Part shown: positions 1 through 4,035 of the stretch, piece by piece
Layout of the letters: every line of letters begins with the position of its first letter
Position numbering within the stretch: the first letter of the stretch is position 1
Assembly (NCBI GenBank): GCA_022561525.1
Contig: JADFRB010000119.1
Location: 1 to 6,490 of the forward strand
DNA: 6,490 bases
DNA from: Nitrospinota bacterium
GTDB taxonomy: Bacteria > Nitrospirota > Nitrospiria > Nitrospirales > UBA8639
Direction: 5' to 3'
The notes under the pieces: model-generated
Databases searched by the model: none
The model's input: the letters and a program-made list of their open reading frames with translations, nothing else
What the model was told of the DNA's origin: nothing
Made by a program: the position numbers and the translations under genes

Positions 1-95
1 CTACTGCGGGGGTGCTGGATTTGGCCAGATCTTCCGATCCTTTTCGTTAAATAGTCATCACTATTCGCCTCAAACGATCGAAACATCTGACTCAA
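1..95 (-). CDS. Possible start of a further gene, cut by the window edge
   Basis: On the minus strand a reading frame stays open from a TTG at 95-93 (an in-frame ATG follows at 86-84) to the left edge, about 31 codons. The TTG overlaps the TGA of the HEAT gene (TTGA). It is preceded at 7 bases by a strong ribosome-binding sequence GAGGGGG (109-103) lying inside the HEAT coding sequence, the usual layout of translational coupling. The visible peptide begins (M)SQMFRSFEANSDDYLTKR and I do not recognise its family. The stretch is short enough to be open by chance, and the ATG at 86 has no well-spaced SD of its own. Treat it as a plausible but unproven downstream operon member. Confidence 0.35.
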   Translation of the reverse strand, partial: MSQMFRSFEANSDDYLTKRIGRSGQIQHPRS

Positions 96-2041
96 ACCAT
101 CACCCCCTCGCGACGATCCCTAATCTTGGACAGGCTCCTAGATGCGGCTTCTTCGATTTCTGATTCTTCGTGGGATTGCATCTCCTGAAGTATCTCTACC
201 ACAGTACTGTTGCCTATGGTCCCTAGGGCTCTGACGATGGCAATTTGAAGAGGAACAGGCGAATCCTTAAGGATGTGTGTCAACATCTGACAGGCATCCA
301 CATCATGAAGTTTCACCAGTTGCTCGACGGCACGAGTACGCACCCACATATCTGGGTCGCTGATCACCGCGGTGCGTAAGGTGACACACACCGCCTCTCC
401 TGAAAATTGACCCAAAGCCTGAACTGCGGCTTGCCTGACATAGGGATGTGGATCCGCGGAAGCCGTAATAAACATATCCAGCAGAGTTTCGTCCTGCTCC
501 ACGACCAATCGTTCTACAATGCACAAGCGCACGTGCCAATCGGAATCATCCACATGGTCATCCAACAGCTGTCGAACCCTTGGATCGTGAATATCAGGCC
601 AATGAGCAATCGCGGCTTCTCTGACTTCTGGGCGATAATGATCGAGTAACCCTTGAAGGATGGTCACTCGGTCCTGACATTCGAGATTGACGATGGCTCG
701 GACTTGCTCAACAAGGACGTCGGGATACGGTTCATGATCTAATCGACTCCATAATGCATGGCCAGCATCCTGAATATTTTTTTCAGCCACAATTCTCGCG
801 GCTTCCTTCCTGACACATCCACTGTGATCTTGAAGGGCCACTAAGACCGCCGACTCCCCGCTTTCCTCGATCCCTATGCGACCTAACGCCACTAATGCCG
901 CTCGACGAATTTCTCTATTCTCTGAGTGAACCACCAATTGGCTTAAGGCAGGAACAGCATGGATCACTCGACGAGTTGAAAGCGCGTCAATACACAGTAA
1001 TGCCACGCGTTCAGATCCGTGCCTCGCTGCCTGAAGCAACTGGTCTTCATCCCCAATCTTGGTCAGGGCATGGAGCACCGCAGCTTCAAGTTCCTCTTCT
1101 CCGGCCCGTTGACCCTCCAGAAAAGATAACAAGGCGCCAGTGGCTCTCGTATTCCCGATCAAACGCAGCCCATGGAGAGCCGCTAATTGCACTTCCGGTT
1201 CTCTGGTCTTCAACGCTTGGACCAATCCAGCAAACAGATAATCCCGCATTTCTTCTCGCTGAAAGACTTCAGCCTGATCTCCGACCAGTTCCATGATCGT
1301 GACAAACAGCACATGCCGAAGTGGAATCCGAGCGGTTGGCAGCATAGGCAACAAGTCTGGTAACACCTGAGGATCACCAATGGCGCCTAACGCCTCGACC
1401 ACCGCACAACGAATCGCACTGTCCTCAACAGACAACAGCTCCCGCAGCATGGGCACCGCCTCACCATTCTTCAGAATCCCCAAGGCGTTGATCGCACTAA
1501 ACATGACCCATTCTTCCGGGTCTTGAACCATGCGAATTAACGGACCCACCGCACGGTGATCACCCAACACCCCTAATGATCCGCAGACGGTCGCACGGAC
1601 ATTCGGACACGAATCGTGTACGAGCTCCAACAGGCCATCGACCGCAGAGGAACTTCCAATATGCCCAACAATATCGACAATAAACTTACGGATATGCTTG
1701 TCAGAATCGGGCACCGCACGAAAGAGAACCGGGAGAGCCGTGGGGCTTAATCGTTGAAGAACTTCAACGGCTACATTCCGATGTTGTACGGTACCGTGCA
1801 AAACAGGAAGGAGGTGCGTGGCAACATGGCCAGAATCAAACATCACCAAGGCAGCCATGGCGGCTTCTTGGACAGCCACATGCGGATCACTCAAAACACA
1901 GACTAACGATTCAATAGCCGCGGAGCGCTCACCCTCATCGGCACAGGCGTCAGGATGTAATGCTTCTACCGCTGAACGACGAACTAAGGGATCCCCATCA
2001 TGGAGAAGGGTTGTTGCCAAAACAGGTGTCATCACCGCCAC
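92..2041 (-). CDS. HEAT-repeat scaffold protein (PBS-lyase/EZ-type HEAT repeats throughout)
   Basis: The protein has 649 residues from GTG (2041), or 646 from the in-frame ATG at 2032. The ATG is attractive because GAAGAG lies 8 bases before it, while the GTG has no spaced SD; an in-frame stop at 2068-2066 excludes longer forms. Nearly the whole length is ~31-residue HEAT units of the type D-x-x-x-x-V-R-x-x-A-x-x-A-L-G-x-I-G-D. Clear ones are near residues 16-28, 52-65, 113-141, 143-172, 174-203, 206-234, 280-309, 374-390, 405-420, 469-480, 499-512, 530-560, 562-577 and 593-620. There is no signal peptide, membrane segment or catalytic motif. HEAT solenoids are generally protein-binding surfaces. 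The match to the bilin-lyase repeat family reflects repeat type, not lyase activity, and nothing here points to bilins. Lying downstream of two signalling genes, it may be a scaffold or partner-binding protein, which is inference. The exact start is uncertain by three codons. Confidence 0.9.
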   Translation of the reverse strand: MAVMTPVLATTLLHDGDPLVRRSAVEALHPDACADEGERSAAIESLVCVLSDPHVAVQEAAMAALVMFDSGHVATHLLPVLHGTVQHRNVAVEVLQRLSPTALPVLFRAVPDSDKHIRKFIVDIVGHIGSSSAVDGLLELVHDSCPNVRATVCGSLGVLGDHRAVGPLIRMVQDPEEWVMFSAINALGILKNGEAVPMLRELLSVEDSAIRCAVVEALGAIGDPQVLPDLLPMLPTARIPLRHVLFVTIMELVGDQAEVFQREEMRDYLFAGLVQALKTREPEVQLAALHGLRLIGNTRATGALLSFLEGQRAGEEELEAAVLHALTKIGDEDQLLQAARHGSERVALLCIDALSTRRVIHAVPALSQLVVHSENREIRRAALVALGRIGIEESGESAVLVALQDHSGCVRKEAARIVAEKNIQDAGHALWSRLDHEPYPDVLVEQVRAIVNLECQDRVTILQGLLDHYRPEVREAAIAHWPDIHDPRVRQLLDDHVDDSDWHVRLCIVERLVVEQDETLLDMFITASADPHPYVRQAAVQALGQFSGEAVCVTLRTAVISDPDMWVRTRAVEQLVKLHDVDACQMLTHILKDSPVPLQIAIVRALGTIGNSTVVEILQEMQSHEESEIEEAASRSLSKIRDRREGVMV

Positions 2042-2088
2042 TCTTCGTTGAGATGTCCCATCAACTCAATCGCGCCCCCTAGCATAAG

Positions 2089-2158
2089 GGCCAGCGTGAC
2101 ACGTCTGCCCAGGATAGGCCTTGAAACATCTGCCCTTCAGGGGTCCCTTCACGCTGCC
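2089..2158 (-). promoter_or_regulatory. Leader of the HEAT gene with inverted and direct repeats
   Basis: The 188 bases between the HTH gene and the HEAT gene hold no convincing gene. They contain an 8-bp perfect inverted repeat, CAGCGTGA at 2092-2099 and TCACGCTG at 2149-2156, extendable to 10 pairs with one bulge. Nested inside is a 14-base direct repeat, TGACACGTCTGCCC (2097-2110) and TGAAACATCTGCCC (2122-2135), 12 of 14 identical and 25 bases apart. Small hairpins are also possible inside (CCC-TTCA-GGG at 2133-2142). This could be a pair of regulator-binding sites or a structured mRNA leader. I recognise no known riboswitch, and no good -35/-10 pair stands out (TATGCT lies near 2085). Confidence 0.3.
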
Positions 2159-2227
2159 ACACGTGGCCGTGGGAACCCTGGCCAGACAAGATCGTTGCTT
2201 CTCCAACCCGTCAGGATGAGCATGTCG

Positions 2228-2460
2228 CGCTATGACTGATTCGTTGATGCGGGAGTTTGGGAAACCGCTTCGATTCCAGCGCCTTGGACCCACGACTCAA
2301 TCTCTTCTCGTACAAAGCGCCAGTGCTTCCCTACTTTATGACCAGGAAGCCGCCGCTCACGGGCGAGTTTGTAAATCGTGGATTTCGGCACCTTCAGAAA
2401 CGATGAGACTTCACCCAATGTAAGAAGATCTCTCATGTTGTAACCTCGTTATGACTGATT
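2228..2460. repeat. 14-base direct repeat bracketing the HTH gene
   Basis: CGCTATGACTGATT at 2228-2241 and CGTTATGACTGATT at 2447-2460 differ at one base. One copy covers the stop codon of the HTH gene; the other lies immediately upstream of its start, overlapping the SD region. An autoregulatory operator pair, a relic of local duplication, or chance are all possible. Confidence 0.3.
2230..2436 (-). CDS. Small excisionase-family (MerR/BldC-like) helix-turn-helix DNA-binding protein
   Basis: This 68-residue protein starts MRDLLTLGEVSSFLKVPKST and matches the excisionase/BldC-type winged HTH pattern: 'LTLGEVSSFLKVPKSTIYKL' (residues 5-24) is the helix-turn-helix, 'GHKVGKHWRF' (32-41) the wing, and 'REEIESWV' (43-50) the closing helix. 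The tail after residue 52 is low-complexity and probably disordered. The ATG at 2436 is well supported: GAGG at 2447-2444 lies 7 bases upstream. The family includes phage excisionases, AlpA-like activators and BldC-type regulators. No integrase or att-like structure is visible, so a chromosomal transcription regulator is more likely than a recombination factor. A GATAAT hexamer on the minus strand about 45 bases upstream could be a -10 element, but its -35 is poor. The gene lies between the response regulator and the HEAT gene, in the same orientation, with 351- and 188-base gaps that leave room for its own promoter. Confidence 0.85.
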   Translation of the reverse strand: MRDLLTLGEVSSFLKVPKSTIYKLARERRLPGHKVGKHWRFVREEIESWVQGAGIEAVSQTPASTNQS

Positions 2461-2563
2461 TATGTTGCTTGGATTATCGGAGAGGGGTGTGCCAAACTTA
2501 AGGAAGAAAGGCACCACCTAGGCAATTTGTTTTTAGGTTATTTCCGTATGGAATAGTGTGGAA

Positions 2564-2714
2564 CAAATTCAAAACTCGAATGTCACTTGCCAACGTGATG
2601 TTGGGTGAATGCGAAACCGAGATTTCTCCCAAGGGTCGAAATGACAAGGGACGAAAAGGGACTGAGCCCTTTCGATCAAAGGACCCTGTTTGAAACATTC
2701 GAGTTTTGGATTTG
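2564..2714. repeat. ~151-base element with 20-bp inverted ends (MITE/REP-like)
   Basis: The left end (2564-2583, CAAATTCAAAACTCGAATGT) and the right end (2695-2714) are inverted copies matching at 19 of 20 positions. The 111-base interior contains ATTTCTCCCAAGGGTCGAAA (2622-2641) next to ATGACAAGGG, resembling a widely dispersed bacterial intergenic palindrome whose translation reads like 'FRPLGEI'. It also holds a hairpin, CGAAAAGGG/CCCTTTCG (2652-2660 with 2667-2674, one bulge). No target-site duplication is obvious and no transposase is present. It fills most of the gap between the response regulator and the HTH gene and could help end transcription of the former, though no classic U-tract follows the hairpin. 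A long minus-strand open frame runs through it but is repeat-derived. Confidence 0.6.
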
Positions 2715-2746
2715 GGATGTGTTTCGGATTTCGAGTGTAAGGAAAT

Positions 2747-2836
2747 AGTCAGGAGTGAAGAGTGCAAGGTGAGAAATCTTTTTATTGTTAGCTCCCCATA
2801 CCTGACGCCTGACTTTTGACTCCTGACTCCTCTCGT
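2747..2836. repeat. Heptamer repeats forming an inverted pair across the end of the response-regulator gene
   Basis: Heptamers AGTCAGG-AGTGAAG-AGTGCAA at 2747-2767 face inverted heptamers CTGACGC-CTGACTT-TTGACTC-CTGACTC at 2802-2829. Arms 2747-2763 and 2812-2828 pair at 15 of 17 positions, so the mRNA 3' end of the response regulator can fold into a long hairpin. The second half is translated as the regulator's last ~15 residues, and the stop (2790-2788) lies in the loop. It might protect or terminate the transcript, but no U-tract follows. Confidence 0.6.
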
Positions 2837-3756
2837 GTTACCGCTCCACCATACTGAACGGTCAGAGCGACTTCGTTCCCTCGGCCAAAATATTGGATTT
2901 GCGGGATGAGGGTTTTGACTAAAAAAATTCCTCGCCCGGATCCCGCGAGGGAGGGAATCGCCTCGGCATTGCCCTGAAGGAGCGGCTCCCAATCAAACCC
3001 ATCCCCCTCATCGCAAATTCGGCAATGAAACGTGTGATTGGCCGCATCATGTTCCATCCACACCTTCACACGACGTGTGGCATTGATGGGCAGGTGACGC
3101 CGTTCGTCTAGCAAGGCGTCATACGTATCATTCATCAGTGCCTCACGTTTTTCTTCAGCGGAAATACCCAAATTCCCATGCTCGATAGCATTGATGAGTA
3201 ACTCCTGCAGTCCCATTCGCACATGCAATTGATCAGCCTTGGACAACCAGACATCAACCGGTCTGAGCATGACCGTCAGAATCCCACCTAACGAGTCAAG
3301 GTCATTCTCGATTTCGAACGACCACGTCAGCTTCGTCAATGACTGGAGGGCCTGGGTTTCCATGGACCGCGCTCGAACAAGCGAGAGGGTCCGCTGTAAG
3401 GTATCTTTTAACTCCGAAAGTTGAAACGGTTTATGCAAGAAATCGGAGGCCCCGGCTTTCAAGGCCGCCACGGTTGTGGATTCGTCTCCATATCCGGTCA
3501 CGATGATCACCGGACAATCAGGACGCCGCGCCTTCACCTGATGTGTCAACGCCAATCCATCCATGTTCGGCATCCGAACATCTGTCAACACGATACTCGG
3601 CTGGTGTTCTTCAAACATCCGCAGAGCCTGCACTCCATCCGAAGCCGCACATACTCCTAAACCGAACAATCGCACTGTCTCCATTAAACATTCCAAGGTG
3701 ACAGGATCGTCATCAACCACTAATACCATTTCAGACGTGTCAGACGGTGTAGACAT
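2788..3756 (-). CDS. Response regulator with N-terminal receiver and C-terminal RsbW-like ATPase domain
   Basis: The 322-residue protein starts at ATG 3756 (MSTPSDTSEMVLVVDDD). A TTG at 3768 would add four residues but lies inside an intergenic repeat, and GGGG lies about 6 bases before the ATG. Residues ~10-125 form a complete receiver: acidic pair D15/D16, phospho-acceptor D59 in 'LTDVRMPNMDG', T87 and K109 in 'LHKPF'. After a linker, residues ~165-303 form an HATPase_c_2 (RsbW/SpoIIAB-type) domain: N-box 'LQELLINAIEHGN' with E185 and N189, 'CDEGDGFD' (248-255) and 'GSGRGIFLVKTL' (272-283). The family includes anti-sigma serine kinases that act by partner switching, so phosphorylation of D59 may control such activity. 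The PP2C phosphatase domain often found in related fusions is absent, and no sigma factor or STAS antagonist is in view. The upstream hybrid kinase is the obvious phosphate donor. The last ~17 residues are encoded by heptamer repeats and are probably not functional. Confidence 0.93.
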   Translation of the reverse strand: MSTPSDTSEMVLVVDDDPVTLECLMETVRLFGLGVCAASDGVQALRMFEEHQPSIVLTDVRMPNMDGLALTHQVKARRPDCPVIIVTGYGDESTTVAALKAGASDFLHKPFQLSELKDTLQRTLSLVRARSMETQALQSLTKLTWSFEIENDLDSLGGILTVMLRPVDVWLSKADQLHVRMGLQELLINAIEHGNLGISAEEKREALMNDTYDALLDERRHLPINATRRVKVWMEHDAANHTFHCRICDEGDGFDWEPLLQGNAEAIPSLAGSGRGIFLVKTLIPQIQYFGRGNEVALTVQYGGAVTREESGVKSQASGMGS

Positions 3757-3765
3757 AACATTCCC

Positions 3766-3969
3766 CAAATTCGAAATCCGAATCTCGAAATCCGAAACAC
3801 ATCCGAAATCCAGAGCCCCAAGGTGTCACACGTATCATGCCAATGCAAAAGTCGAATGCCCAGCTCTTAGCGTTTGAGTCATTTGAAATTTGAACATTTG
3901 AATGTGTTTCGGATTTCGAGATTCGGATTTCGGAATTTTCCCACATTCGGATTTCGAGTTTCGAATTTG
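3766..3969. repeat. Long inverted repeat built from CGAAATCCGAA units, filling the kinase-regulator gap
   Basis: The left arm 3767-3802 and right arm 3902-3938 are inverted copies, identical except for one inserted base. They enclose 99 bases. A further related unit (3943-3969) follows. The undecamer CGAAATCCGAA occurs at 3772-3782 and 3786-3796, and inverted at 3908-3918, 3922-3932 and 3946-3956. A sixth copy lies at 2723-2733 in the next intergenic region. No gene is credible here: open frames on both strands give the repetitive 'SEIRISKSETH' style of peptide. The arms could form a ~36-bp hairpin in RNA or a cruciform in DNA. It abuts the start of the response regulator, so it may affect expression of that gene relative to the kinase. 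Confidence 0.75.
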
Positions 3970-3993
3970 TCCCATGTATTTCTGCACAGGACA

Positions 3994-4035
3994 TCACTTC
4001 TCACTCCTTACTTCTGACTCCTTACTATTCACATA
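3994..4035. repeat. Heptamer repeat encoding the kinase C-terminus
   Basis: Six consecutive heptamers follow the pattern TNACTYC: TCACTTC, TCACTCC, TTACTTC, TGACTCC, TTACTAT and TCACATA. They encode the last residues of the hybrid kinase (about NSKESEVRSEK) and include its TGA. The unit is the same family as the repeats at 2802-2829, at the end of the response regulator. Confidence 0.6.

Noticed and set aside
895..1296. 133-codon plus-strand open frame within the HEAT gene
   Set aside because: It is antisense to a continuous HEAT-repeat protein, with no recognisable domain or start signal.
2163..2183. Rho-independent terminator after the HTH gene (TGGCC/GGCCA stem)
   Set aside because: The 5-bp stem has an 11-base loop and no following U-tract on the minus strand.
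2230..2436. Prophage or integrative-element excisionase with att sites
   Set aside because: No integrase, phage gene or tRNA-associated direct repeat is visible. The family is also common as ordinary transcription regulators.
2470..2500. Sigma-54 promoter upstream of the HTH gene (TGGCAC on the minus strand near 2494)
   Set aside because: The -24-like TGGCAC is present, but the required GC-type -12 element is missing at the right spacing (CTCTCC instead).
2564..2714. CRISPR array or toxin-antitoxin signal from the intergenic repeats
   Set aside because: There are no regularly spaced direct repeats with unique spacers and no cas or toxin genes. The structure is inverted, not arrayed.
2498..2992. 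164-codon minus-strand open frame overlapping the end of the response regulator
   Set aside because: Its second half is the translation of the inverted-repeat element and heptamers, and its first half is out of frame with a well-supported receiver-ATPase gene. No domain is recognisable.
3563..3877. 104-codon plus-strand open frame
   Set aside because: It is antisense to the receiver domain and then reads through the CGAAATCCGAA repeats.
3740..3997. 85-codon minus-strand open frame whose ATG overlaps the kinase stop codon
   Set aside because: The peptide is repeat translation ('SEIRISKSETH...'), overlaps the start of the response regulator, and lacks an SD.
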